Positions 1 through 8,014 of a DNA stretch of 38,517 nt are shown here, one piece after another. This stretch comes from Oligoflexia bacterium (GTDB lineage: Bacteria; Bdellovibrionota_B; Oligoflexia; Oligoflexales; JAGOVF01), in assembly GCA_030432875.1 (NCBI GenBank), contig JAUILP010000031.1, positions 1 to 38,517 of the forward strand, written 5' to 3'. Position 1 is the first letter of the stretch, and the number at the start of each line of letters is the position of its first letter. Both the position numbers and the translations under genes were made by a program. Under the pieces are notes generated by a model. It was not told the origin of the DNA, did no database searches, and worked only from the letters and a program-made list of their open reading frames with translations.

Positions 1-275
1 AAATTGGCCAGGCCGCACTAAGCTGCAACGACGCCGTGTTTCGCCCAGACCCACGATGCCGTCTGAGCTTACGCCTAGGCTGACGAAATCGACTAGGTCC
101 ACGCATTAATGTGAGTACAGGCCCTATGTTAGTCGAAATTTTTTTTACTCGCCAATCTAATTTTTTGCGTATAAAGGACTTTATATAATTTTCTTAACAA
201 TATTAAATGAGTGTTTAAATTTTTGGAGGGGGATTGCAAACAGTTTAAGTGTGTTCGTCAACTGCAGAAAAATAA

Positions 276-312
276 AAAATCCCTTGTAGGTTTTTAATCA
301 ACAAGAGATTTT
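276..312 (-). terminator. Probable intrinsic terminator of the lipoprotein/OMP operon
   Basis: The arms at 276-287 and 301-312 pair with a single C/A mismatch around a 13-nt loop. On the minus strand the hairpin is followed by a T-rich tract, the complement of the A-rich bases 269-279. It lies about 70 bases beyond the stop codon of the minus-strand lipoprotein gene, which is right for its terminator. The plus-strand side has only a short T run, so the signal is best read on the minus strand. Confidence 0.6.
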
Positions 313-320
313 GCGGTAGA

Positions 321-352
321 GCCGTATATCTTGTCGGATAAAGATATACGGC
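321..352. repeat. Perfect 12-bp stem-loop in 3' UTR
   Basis: Bases 321-332 and 341-352 form a perfect 12-bp inverted repeat around an 8-nt loop. It lies between the stop codon of the minus-strand lipoprotein gene and its probable terminator. No T run follows it directly, so it looks more like a 3'-end stability structure or protein-binding dyad than a terminator. Confidence 0.6.
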
Positions 353-358
353 GCAAAT

Positions 359-373
359 AGTCCTTCGGGGACT
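359..373. repeat. Short UUCG-type hairpin next to stop codon
   Basis: AGTCC and GGACT pair around a five-base TTCGG loop, only a few bases past the minus-strand stop codon at 379. It is the first of three consecutive hairpins in this 3' UTR. UUCG-type loops are unusually stable in RNA; any function in mRNA protection is inference. Confidence 0.45.
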
Positions 374-378
374 CTAAA

Positions 379-2409
379 TTAATTGGATAATTTTACTTCA
401 CGCTGGGCATAGTCACTATAGTCAAGGCTGCCTTCATAGTAAATCTTAAGCGTTTTCGCATCTTTAATGTAAAATGAACCTACCCCAACAGTAATCGCGT
501 TATTCACTTCGCTGGTATACATAACGATTTCTAGGCGTTTGCCGTTCATTTCACTCGGCTCAATTGTGTTGAAACTTGAATTGCCCTCGTCCCAATCAAT
601 TTTCTTAAAACCAAACGATTCGGCATTCAAATTTTCATTCCATAAAATAAGCTCTCCGGATTTTTGATCGTATTTCACCTGTAGCTCATTAGAAATTACA
701 TCACCAACAGCTGATGAAGTAGGACAGTCGATTTGCGTTTCCGTTTCTTTGCTAAAACAGACATTGTGCTTAGGGGCAGAAACCGTGGTCAGCCAAAAGA
801 TAAACTCAAAATAGCTTCCCTTATCAATTATTTTTAAACCAGAATCCGTGAAAACCATGGACTGATTTTCTGGTTTAAGCAGTGAATTAATACCTGTTTC
901 TACAATTTCTTTATTTTTTAATGTAAATTTTTCTGTCGCTGTTTTTGCAGCTTCTATATCTGAATTATATTTTTCTTGAGCGGTGGTCTTGTTATCTTCT
1001 AATGATTTTACCGTGTTTAGGAATTCATCGGACTCTTTAGGGAGCAGGGAAGGTGCTAAGCTAAGGACGTTGGCTTCAGCACTTGCGAGTAAATCAGTCG
1101 CTAAAGTTAATGTTGGTCGCTCGCCATTTGGCAAATAAGTTGTTGTGGCACTCACTTGATAATCACTTAGGCTAATCAAAGCATAAGGGCTTGGCTGAGG
1201 CCTAAAGCCGTAGCTGCCTAAAACAGTGACGATACGCTCAATTGGGGCAAGCATTTCGTTAGCTTGATCCTGACTGATGAAAAGCGCGTCATTTTCCATA
1301 ACGCTAGCAAATAGATGGGTAAAACGCAGCGCTTTTTTATCTTTTTTAGAGTTAGGTGCGCCCTTAGAATAGTCAGAAGCTTTTCTTACTTCGACAAGAT
1401 TAGGGGTAATAGAGTTTTCTAATATATACCGGGGATTGACCATTGCTATTATTTCGTTGAGATCAGTTCCTGCTTTTGTGAGTTTATCTATAGCACTGCG
1501 AGGGCGCGAGTCGCTTGTTTTTTTGCAGCACCCTAGATCCTCGGTCAACTTAATCGCGGGAAATCCTGCTGGGGTATCAAGGAGTTCGTTGTAAATGGAA
1601 GAATCATCTAACATATCTCTGAGCACCAGGCCCTGATAATTGGGCTGAGTAACCAGGCCGATTAAATAGGCCTGATCTTCAGGGGAGTACTGAGTCTTAA
1701 ATAGATTGGTTTTTACGACACCCTCTAACCACAAACATTCGTAGTAGTCTTTAGGGGCATCGCTTTTGGCGCAAAGTGGTGAAGCATCACTGAACAAGCC
1801 CATATCACTATAAACGCCTTCGCAAAGTGCAAAAGGGGACGGGCGTTCGCTAAATAAATTATTTTTAACAAAAAAGAACATCGTAGCGGCTTCAAAGACC
1901 TTCGCTTCGCAAAAGGACTTGAATTTATTTTTTACCACTACTTTGTCACTCGCACTCAGCAATTTTTCAGGGACGTTATTTAAGGCATCCACAAACCATG
2001 TTCTACTTTCCGATAGCAATGCCTCATGCTGATTTTCATAATATGATGAAATATAATCCTTTAAGGATTTGTCGGCTTCGGTTACGGCAATTTTGCTAAC
2101 GTTTAAATCAGGTAACGCTGAAATGTATTCAGCTTGCGCGAGGCGGCGATCTCGGGAAAGTTTTAGCATTTCCGTGACGGTTGGAGCTGGTACCGTGTCT
2201 TTCCATAGAAGAATAGTTCCAGAAAGGCTTACAACACTATCTTGTCCTGCAAGATTAAAGGGTTGGTCAGCAGTGTTGCTTGAAGGAATATCGATAGTGC
2301 CGTTATGTTGTTTTTTTACCCCTGGAGGAGAAACTTTTTGGCAAGCCCCAATAATAGTAGCGAGCATATAAATTAGTGAAAGAGACACAATATATTTTTT
2401 ATTAATCAT
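379..2409 (-). CDS. Outer-membrane-type lipoprotein of unknown function
   Basis: This encodes a 676-residue protein. Its N-terminus has a charged start, a hydrophobic stretch and a lipobox ending IIGAC, so Cys23 should be lipidated after signal peptidase II cleavage. The residue after the cysteine is Gln, which does not signal inner-membrane retention, so outer-membrane sorting is likely. The mature part is largely soluble, with scattered cysteines (including a CC pair) and an acidic/lysine-rich helical stretch around residues 440-510. I recognise no family. The start at 2409 has an AAGGAG site about 9 bases upstream. It lies 36 bases downstream of the outer-membrane barrel gene on the same strand and is probably cotranscribed, suggesting the two act together at the outer membrane. 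Confidence 0.8.
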   Translation of the reverse strand: MINKKYIVSLSLIYMLATIIGACQKVSPPGVKKQHNGTIDIPSSNTADQPFNLAGQDSVVSLSGTILLWKDTVPAPTVTEMLKLSRDRRLAQAEYISALPDLNVSKIAVTEADKSLKDYISSYYENQHEALLSESRTWFVDALNNVPEKLLSASDKVVVKNKFKSFCEAKVFEAATMFFFVKNNLFSERPSPFALCEGVYSDMGLFSDASPLCAKSDAPKDYYECLWLEGVVKTNLFKTQYSPEDQAYLIGLVTQPNYQGLVLRDMLDDSSIYNELLDTPAGFPAIKLTEDLGCCKKTSDSRPRSAIDKLTKAGTDLNEIIAMVNPRYILENSITPNLVEVRKASDYSKGAPNSKKDKKALRFTHLFASVMENDALFISQDQANEMLAPIERIVTVLGSYGFRPQPSPYALISLSDYQVSATTTYLPNGERPTLTLATDLLASAEANVLSLAPSLLPKESDEFLNTVKSLEDNKTTAQEKYNSDIEAAKTATEKFTLKNKEIVETGINSLLKPENQSMVFTDSGLKIIDKGSYFEFIFWLTTVSAPKHNVCFSKETETQIDCPTSSAVGDVISNELQVKYDQKSGELILWNENLNAESFGFKKIDWDEGNSSFNTIEPSEMNGKRLEIVMYTSEVNNAITVGVGSFYIKDAKTLKIYYEGSLDYSDYAQREVKLSN

Positions 2410-2445
2410 GGGTTTTACTCCTTTTAAAAAACCAATGTCGTTTGC

Positions 2446-3699
2446 TTAGAAATACAGGTTTACGTCCACAGTGAGAATATCATTGGTGGGCATACTGACG
2501 CTAGATTTGTGCTGACTATACATGGCAGAAATAATAAATGGTACAGCCACTTTCTTATCTTGGTAAAGGGGAACAGTCGAAAATCCGAGTTTTACCGTAT
2601 TGCGCCAAGATGTTTGGGCGGTGTCTTTTTGATATTTTTCTGCTACCAGATCTTCGGTGTCATATCTATCACCAAATTTGCGAAAATATTCTGCACCGAT
2701 ACCTGTAACTAAACCCCATCGAGGTTCATACTGAAGAGACGCTCCTGAAGTCACATGATCACCCATTTTTATGGTGACCATGTCTGTAGATCCTTCAATA
2801 GCTTCCGCTTCAGTTACAAGTCTAATTTCTCGGCGATTTTTAAACTGATAGGTATATTTGGAAAATTGATTGACCACCACATCCTTAGTTATGGGAAAAT
2901 CAAAAATGATTTGCGCAAAAGAGTCCCAGCTACCATCGCTAAAAGGGAGGTCGGTTAATATATTGGGATCATCTTTTCTGCCCGTAGGAGCAACAACACC
3001 TAAGGTCGATGCTGTTTTAAAATGCTCGCTAGTAAAAAGAAGGTATTTTGCCGCTAATGTCGTATCACCCCAGGCGCTTTGCCGCCAGGAGTCAAGATTT
3101 TTGTAGCCATTATCGGTCAATTTTTTTTGTAGTTCCCCCACAGCATCATTGAGTTTATTTCCTGCAACATGGGCAGCGGAGAGCTGGTAGTTAGGATCTC
3201 CGGAAAGGCGATTTATGAAGCTTTGCCCTAATGCCGAGGGCTGAAAGCCGACGTCGACATTGGTTGCTGCCTGATACCAGGGAACAGCGATGGCTAGAGT
3301 GAGTTTATCAGTGAGACCATACGCAATGATGGGAGCGATAACCCGAACATGAGCTCTAAGGTCAGCGTTATAATCACCAACGGAATCTGCTTCGGTGAGT
3401 CCCAGGTAATCCATACCACCGCGCGCTAAGTTTTTCTTAACACCTTTTTCACCGCGAATAATTTTATCAAAGGTTAGGGCTTTATTAAGAGGTTCCGCAA
3501 TGGGCTCTACTTCACCTTTTTGGCTAGTTTTAGTGGTGACTTTTGTATCAACGGTTCGAATAGTGACATTACGAACACCTTTGGGCAAAACTTTTGTTGA
3601 TTCAAAGGCTTGTGCCTGCTGGCACAGGACTGCTGCGGCAAGAATGCCGATCTTTTGAACCGAAATTTTTGTTATAAATCTGAGTAAATAGTGTGCCAT
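2446..3699 (-). CDS. Predicted outer-membrane beta-barrel protein
   Basis: This encodes 417 residues with a Sec signal peptide that should be cleaved near AQA-F at about residue 32. The mature protein has alternating hydrophobic/polar strands with many aromatic residues and ends in Leu-Tyr-Phe; a C-terminal Phe is the usual Bam-recognition signal of outer-membrane barrels. Segments such as a GRKDDPN loop followed by FDFPITK recall transporter-like barrels of the Phenol_MetA_deg type, but that family call is tentative. The start has an AGAGGGAG ribosome site directly upstream. It is the first gene of a minus-strand pair with the 676-residue lipoprotein, so a barrel-plus-lipoprotein unit is a fair inference. 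The substrate is unknown. Confidence 0.75.
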   Translation of the reverse strand: MAHYLLRFITKISVQKIGILAAAVLCQQAQAFESTKVLPKGVRNVTIRTVDTKVTTKTSQKGEVEPIAEPLNKALTFDKIIRGEKGVKKNLARGGMDYLGLTEADSVGDYNADLRAHVRVIAPIIAYGLTDKLTLAIAVPWYQAATNVDVGFQPSALGQSFINRLSGDPNYQLSAAHVAGNKLNDAVGELQKKLTDNGYKNLDSWRQSAWGDTTLAAKYLLFTSEHFKTASTLGVVAPTGRKDDPNILTDLPFSDGSWDSFAQIIFDFPITKDVVVNQFSKYTYQFKNRREIRLVTEAEAIEGSTDMVTIKMGDHVTSGASLQYEPRWGLVTGIGAEYFRKFGDRYDTEDLVAEKYQKDTAQTSWRNTVKLGFSTVPLYQDKKVAVPFIISAMYSQHKSSVSMPTNDILTVDVNLYF

Positions 3700-4024
3700 A
3701 CTCTCCCTCTTACCGTTAAGAATGTTTTTATCAATGTCATATGCGGTTGGACGTGCTTTATCATCTTTTTATAGGAGTGATCAAGAACTTCCTCGCTAAA
3801 CCCTCACTTTTTTCGTTCGCTCTCACCTCTATCTATACTTTTAATTAACTGAAATTTTAAACAATTTTGAGTAGCTTTCCGTATTTGCCGTGGGTGACGG
3901 AAAGATAGGATAAACAAAACTTTCTAAAATCTCCCTTAATAAAGCTTTAAAATGTTGAGGGGTCTATAAAATAGACCCCCAGAACATTCTAAAAACTTAA
4001 AGAAAACTTAGGGTACGTCGCATC
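3700..4024. other. Intergenic region with OMP promoter area and upstream terminator
   Basis: This 325-bp gap separates two minus-strand genes. Its right part holds the hairpin terminator of the 4025-5023 gene. Its left part should hold the promoter of the barrel/lipoprotein pair: on the minus strand a TTGATC box, a 16-nt spacer and GATAAA lie about 70-100 bases before the start codon, which is only a moderate match to a sigma-70 promoter. I see nothing else in it. Confidence 0.4.
3951..3989 (-). terminator. Hairpin terminator of the secreted-protein gene
   Basis: GGGGTCTAT (3959-3967) pairs perfectly with ATAGACCCC (3971-3979) around AAA. The flanking AATGTT and AACATT can extend the stem after a small internal loop. 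It sits about 35 bases past the minus-strand stop at 4025. The T-rich tail on that strand is short and interrupted, so termination may be partly structure-driven. Confidence 0.6.
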
Positions 4025-5023
4025 TTAAAGGGCTTCGTAAGCATTAGCCAGATCCATTAACTCGACTTTTTGCTCAGGAAGCATTTCTTCAAGGCCGTCA
4101 CCAGCGCCAGATGAAAAAGCCTCTAAGTTTGAAATGAGCGCTGCGCGATCTAGGGGAGCAGCTACAGTAGGTAAATAACGCTTAAGAGCCTGAGTTAAAA
4201 CATCCTTTGCTTCGGAAGTTCTTCCTAAAGCAGCAAGAGCATCTGATTTATAGATGAAGTTGTTGAAAAAGTTTGTTCCATCAGAAAAACAAAAGGATGC
4301 CGCGTCTTTTTTCACGCGTAAGGCCGCTTCTGACCAGAGAACAGCTTTCTCAAGGTTGTAAAGACCAAAAGTCTCAGCCTTTTTGTTACTCATAATTCCA
4401 GCCATGGTTCTCATGATAGATCCCCCATCAAAACAAGGAGGTAAATCACCAAAAGTTTTATTGCTCGTGGTTACCGAGATCGATCCATCTGCAGCCATGT
4501 TAACATCGAGTTTCAAAGAGACATCTTTGATGAGTTTTAATTCTGCCGCAATAAAGCCCTTTACGATATCATTAGAGACTTCGGCTCTAAGCGCCATACA
4601 CTGGAGTTTCCAAGCGTAAAACTGCGCTACGTAAGGGGCAGTGTTAAAAGGCGCATTCATCTTTTTGGGATCAAGGTAATTCTCAGCTCTCTTTTCGCAG
4701 TCTGAAAATAACGCGATACGCTTGCTGATATCTTTTTTATCCGTAAGGCTCAAAACGTGGTCACCATAGTAGGCCGCTAATTTGTTCGCTTGATAAACGG
4801 CATAAAACAGATCGTCACCACTTAACCCTGATTTAAGCAGTTTATCGTAGCCAGCAAGAGTGGCATCAACATCTGCTTCAGTAAGATTCTCTCTGTCCCA
4901 AAACATATTGTCTTGGTCTTCAAATTTTGAAAAATCAACGTTTGCGCTAAACTCTTCGGTTTGCGCCATACCCAATCCTGAAAATGACAATACAGCAATA
5001 GAACACAATAGTGCTTTTTTCAT
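4025..5023 (-). CDS. Secreted/periplasmic protein of unknown function
   Basis: A longer open frame reaches 5152, but the start at 5023 is preferred. It has an AAGGAGGA ribosome site just upstream and begins a clean Sec signal peptide (MKKALL, hydrophobic core, cleavage near GMA-Q at about residue 20). The product is 332 residues and mostly helical, with acidic and lysine-rich stretches and several cysteines. The second half has alanine/leucine-rich helical pairs (for example around an LAALGRTSEAKDVLTQAL segment) that resemble degenerate TPR-like units. I recognise no catalytic motif or family. It appears monocistronic, with its own leader and a terminator hairpin at 3951-3989. Confidence 0.8.
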   Translation of the reverse strand: MKKALLCSIAVLSFSGLGMAQTEEFSANVDFSKFEDQDNMFWDRENLTEADVDATLAGYDKLLKSGLSGDDLFYAVYQANKLAAYYGDHVLSLTDKKDISKRIALFSDCEKRAENYLDPKKMNAPFNTAPYVAQFYAWKLQCMALRAEVSNDIVKGFIAAELKLIKDVSLKLDVNMAADGSISVTTSNKTFGDLPPCFDGGSIMRTMAGIMSNKKAETFGLYNLEKAVLWSEAALRVKKDAASFCFSDGTNFFNNFIYKSDALAALGRTSEAKDVLTQALKRYLPTVAAPLDRAALISNLEAFSSGAGDGLEEMLPEQKVELMDLANAYEAL

Positions 5024-5475
5024 GCGGTCCTCCTTACAGACTCCAAATGATTTTAATAATTCTTGCCAAAAGAAACTAAGATTTCCCTGCCTACGTTGAC
5101 ATGGGATCATGACTCCGTCAACTGTAAATTTGCTGGTGTACAAATTTGTCAATCAATTTTTTTAATTTTTTTTTGCTTTTAATAGAACAAAAAAATTTAT
5201 AAATTTGTATAATTTATTTTAAAAAAAAATTTTGCGGCTAATTGATTTTTAAATTATGGTCGCTATTGATTTCAACTCAGGATAAAATTATATAAATATT
5301 AAAATTATTATTGGTAAAAAATGAAATTTTTTAAAAAATGCCCTACTATCAATAATATTTTTTAAGTGTAGCCTTTTTAAATCAACTTTAGGTACACTGT
5401 TAGAGTGTAAATTGGTCAGGCTCGTTTTAATGTCTACCTTAAAATCTGCTTTAAATTTTTTTCTTGGAGAAACCG
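5024..5475. other. Very AT-rich divergent promoter region
   Basis: This 452-bp gap separates the minus-strand secreted-protein gene from the plus-strand membrane/cytochrome cluster. It is extremely AT-rich between 5150 and 5390, with long A and T runs that suggest bent DNA. A minus-strand TTGACA lies near 5145-5150, but I see no good -10 box at standard spacing. An imperfect dyad at 5095-5122 lies in the leader of the minus-strand gene. A short ACACT/AGTGT inverted repeat at 5394-5408 lies about 70 bases before the plus-strand start. Confidence 0.45.
5095..5122. promoter_or_regulatory. Imperfect dyad in leader of the secreted-protein gene
   Basis: GTTGAC at 5095-5100 and GTCAAC at 5117-5122 form inverted arms. 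Between them is a shorter dyad, GG and CC around a TCATGA centre. It lies 72-99 bases upstream of the start codon at 5023 and could be an operator or a leader hairpin. No regulator is known. Confidence 0.3.
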
Positions 5476-5997
5476 ATGAACGCTGCTTATCTTCATTTGA
5501 TCGTCAATCACATACCGGTTGTTGGTTTTTTGCTTCTTTTACCCCTCAATATTCTTGGATTAATTACATCTAATCGCGGCTTCAAAATCCTAGCTGCAAG
5601 TGCCACTATTGCGATGAGTCTTGGCACCCTCCCCGCTTATTTTTCTGGCGATGAGGCTGAGGAAGTCATCGAGCATCAGGCAAATGTCGATGAAAGTACC
5701 ATAAGTGAGCATGAAGAATATGCAGAAACCTCTTTGATCTTGGCTATTCTAAATGGCGCGGCGGGAGCTTTAGTGCTTTTGTCACTATTTAAAAAAATAA
5801 CGCAGGGGCATTTTAAAAAACTGCAGGCAATGTCTCTCCTGCTTAACTGTGCGACAGCGACATTGATGGGACTCACGGCACAGCATGGCGGTCATATACT
5901 TCACGGTGATATCACGGGAGGCCATGAGCATTCAGCCGGAAGCGTTGATCAGGGTCATAAAGATCACGATCACGATGATGATGGCGATGACGATTGA
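5476..5997 (+). CDS. Four-helix membrane protein with His/Asp-rich tail (DUF2231-like)
   Basis: The ATG at 5476 is chosen over a TTG at 5464 because a GGAG ribosome site lies 6 bases before it. The 173-residue product has four hydrophobic segments (about residues 8-28, 36-55, 83-103 and 112-131). The N-terminal NAAYLHLIVNHIPVVG segment, with two histidines in the first helix, resembles DUF2231-type membrane proteins often found beside cytochromes; this assignment is from memory and moderate. The last 37 residues are packed with His, Asp and Gly (HEH, GHKDHDHDDD), which suggests metal binding. It is followed at 69 bp by a cytochrome c-propeller gene and then a DUF420 gene, all plus strand, so a role in respiratory electron transfer or haem/metal handling is inferred. 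Confidence 0.75.
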   Translation: MNAAYLHLIVNHIPVVGFLLLLPLNILGLITSNRGFKILAASATIAMSLGTLPAYFSGDEAEEVIEHQANVDESTISEHEEYAETSLILAILNGAAGALVLLSLFKKITQGHFKKLQAMSLLLNCATATLMGLTAQHGGHILHGDITGGHEHSAGSVDQGHKDHDHDDDGDDD

Positions 5998-6066
5998 TAC
6001 CTGAAGGTTGCACGGCATATATTTTTCAAATTTAAAAAGCATTGGTCATGACAAGAGCAAAGAGGT

Positions 6067-7890
6067 GTGCCTTATAAAACGTTTTTTTTTTACATGCTTT
6101 ACTTAAGTTTTATCCTGGGTTTTCTTTTTGCTTTCCCTCAGCGAATTTTTTCTAAAGACTACATTATTAGGGGCACGGTAAAATCTAGCGAAGGCAAAAA
6201 AATACCTCAAGCTCTCGTTACCCTTATGAGTAGTAGTGATAGGGAGCGGAGCCTTTTTTTTGCAACAGTTTATACGGATGATAACGGTGCATTTAGCATA
6301 AATTGGGGCGGTTATGGTATCGAAGATATCATCCTGCGGTCGCGTCATTATCTTTATCAGGATTTTTTTTCTTCATCAATATCATTAAAGGATGGTGAAA
6401 ATTCCGACTTAACTCTAGAGATGAAGCCCTATTTGTCTTTTAAAGACCTTGCGGAAAAACTCCCCTCTTCTAGTCATTATCAAAAGCTGCTTGCTGCCAG
6501 CGGCGAAAAATTTTCACAGGAAATTATGACGCAGTGTGCTGTTTGTCATCAACTTGGCACTGCCCAGATGCGAAAACCACGGGACGCTAAAGTTTGGCGG
6601 GATATTGTCCTGCGAATGGAAGGCATGGGCGCATTGCTTACGGATGATTTGCTCGATAAATTGCCTGATATTTTTAGTCAGACCTATGATGGGTCATCCT
6701 TAGCCTTGGATCAGGCTCCAGGACTTAGACTTCCTGGCCCTTCACCCAAGGCGACGATTCGCGAATGGGCGGTGGGAAATCAAAAATCAAATATTCAGAA
6801 TATAGTGGTGCATCAAAATGGTTTAATTTATGCCGCTGATATGGGGCTTGATAGGCTTTACGCTCTTGACCCTGTGGCAGGAAAAATTGAAACATGGCAT
6901 GTGCCCGAGTCAGGGGTTCCTGTGGGCGGGCGATTTTCAGGATTTCTTGAGCCTCAAGGTACTACGGAGGCTCAGCACGGGCTACTTAGCTTACAGGTCT
7001 CTTCTACAGGTGTGATTTGGATGACTAGTGCGCTTTCTGGTGAAATCCAATCATTTGATCCTAAGGACCAAAAATTTATGCGCTTCCCGGTTAAAAGCGG
7101 GGTTTATCCTCATACCTTAAGATTTGACCAGCAAGGCCGCCTTTGGTTTAGCTTGGCTTACTCAAATCAAGTCGGTGTTTTCGATCCAGTTACCCAAGGC
7201 ATAACCTTTATTACTCTTCCCTCAGGAGGGTTTATTTCATGGCTTTCAAACTTTCTGTTTGGGGTGATCCTTGATCTATCATCTTATTTTCCGCAAAAGA
7301 ATTATCCCATAAAAATGTCTTTCCCTAAACTCACAGGGTTTGGTTATAAAGTTTTTCCATTTCCGGCTGCCTTAGACATCAGCCCAGTTGATGGTAGTAT
7401 TTGGTACGCTAAACTTCACGCCGATAAAATCGGGCGCATTGACCCCATAACTTTTGCCATTGAAGAAATAGAGTTGCCCTTAAAGGGTCCAGGGAGCATG
7501 AGATTTGCAAAGGATGGGATCCTTTGGATCTCCTCCATGTTGGGATCTGCCATAATGAAATATGATACCGTTCAAAAAACGTGTACGCCATTTTCTTTAC
7601 CTACACTGGCTGGCGGCCAACATGAAACACCTTATGCCCTTAATATACACCCCCAAACCCAGGACGTATGGATTGCGGCAGGGTCTTCTGATCGTCTTGT
7701 GAGATTTAATCCAAAGAATGAGGAAATGTCCTCTTACCCATTACCGACGCGTGTTACCTTGATGCATAGTATCGATTTTCGTGCCGATGGAGATGTGTGC
7801 GCAAGTTATTCCAATTTACCGGCCTCATCAATTGAAGGGGGAAGACCAAAAATCATGTGCCTTAAAACGCAGGCACCGAACAATCCCTGA
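6067..7890 (+). CDS. Exported single-haem cytochrome c fused to Vgb-like beta-propeller
   Basis: This encodes 607 residues with a GTG start and an AAGAG/AAAGAGG purine-rich stretch upstream. An N-terminal hydrophobic signal (about 6-27) is followed by a carboxypeptidase-regulatory-like beta-sandwich (about 32-110; IRGTVKSSEGKKIPQALVTL pattern). A single c-type haem site CAVCH is at residues 157-161. From about residue 215 to the end, repeated blades (IWMTS, LWFSLAY, IWYAKLHADKIGRID, LWISSML, VWIAAGSSDRLVRF) match the virginiamycin B lyase/streptogramin-lyase propeller superfamily. The haem motif requires periplasmic cytochrome c maturation. The protein is probably an electron carrier or dehydrogenase-like sensor rather than an antibiotic lyase. 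It lies between a His-tailed membrane protein and a DUF420 membrane protein. Substrate unknown. Confidence 0.85.
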   Translation: MPYKTFFFYMLYLSFILGFLFAFPQRIFSKDYIIRGTVKSSEGKKIPQALVTLMSSSDRERSLFFATVYTDDNGAFSINWGGYGIEDIILRSRHYLYQDFFSSSISLKDGENSDLTLEMKPYLSFKDLAEKLPSSSHYQKLLAASGEKFSQEIMTQCAVCHQLGTAQMRKPRDAKVWRDIVLRMEGMGALLTDDLLDKLPDIFSQTYDGSSLALDQAPGLRLPGPSPKATIREWAVGNQKSNIQNIVVHQNGLIYAADMGLDRLYALDPVAGKIETWHVPESGVPVGGRFSGFLEPQGTTEAQHGLLSLQVSSTGVIWMTSALSGEIQSFDPKDQKFMRFPVKSGVYPHTLRFDQQGRLWFSLAYSNQVGVFDPVTQGITFITLPSGGFISWLSNFLFGVILDLSSYFPQKNYPIKMSFPKLTGFGYKVFPFPAALDISPVDGSIWYAKLHADKIGRIDPITFAIEEIELPLKGPGSMRFAKDGILWISSMLGSAIMKYDTVQKTCTPFSLPTLAGGQHETPYALNIHPQTQDVWIAAGSSDRLVRFNPKNEEMSSYPLPTRVTLMHSIDFRADGDVCASYSNLPASSIEGGRPKIMCLKTQAPNNP

Positions 7891-8014
7891 GGGACGTCTT
7901 TCCAAAATGCCCCGTGTGTGATCTTGCTTGCTGCAAATGCGAACAAATTCTTGCCTCGCCCGTTTTAAGCGTTTAAAATAACTTCTTCACTCATATCTCA
8001 AGAAAAGAAGATTT

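Larger units (their letters stand above)
1..378. other. Left-edge intergenic region with GC-rich end and stacked hairpins
   Basis: No gene could be recognised here. Roughly the first 120 bases are clearly more GC-rich than the AT-rich DNA that follows. One plus-strand frame stays open from base 2 to a TAA at 107-109, and one minus-strand frame is open to the left edge, but both give short arginine-rich peptides that I do not recognise. This may be the end of a gene lying outside the window. Bases 130-270 are AT-rich and featureless. Bases 276-373 contain three successive hairpins downstream of the minus-strand lipoprotein gene; they are listed separately. Confidence 0.5.

Noticed and set aside
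2069..2371. Open frame opposite the first lipoprotein gene
   Set aside because: It lies entirely antisense to a well-supported gene, has no ribosome site and gives no recognisable product.
5024..5152. N-terminal extension of the secreted protein up to 5152
   Set aside because: The start at 5023 has an excellent ribosome site and begins a signal peptide directly; the extension would bury that signal.
6067..7890. Virginiamycin B lyase (antibiotic resistance) call for the propeller protein
   Set aside because: Only the propeller fold matches; the haem c motif, signal peptide and extra domain point to a different function.
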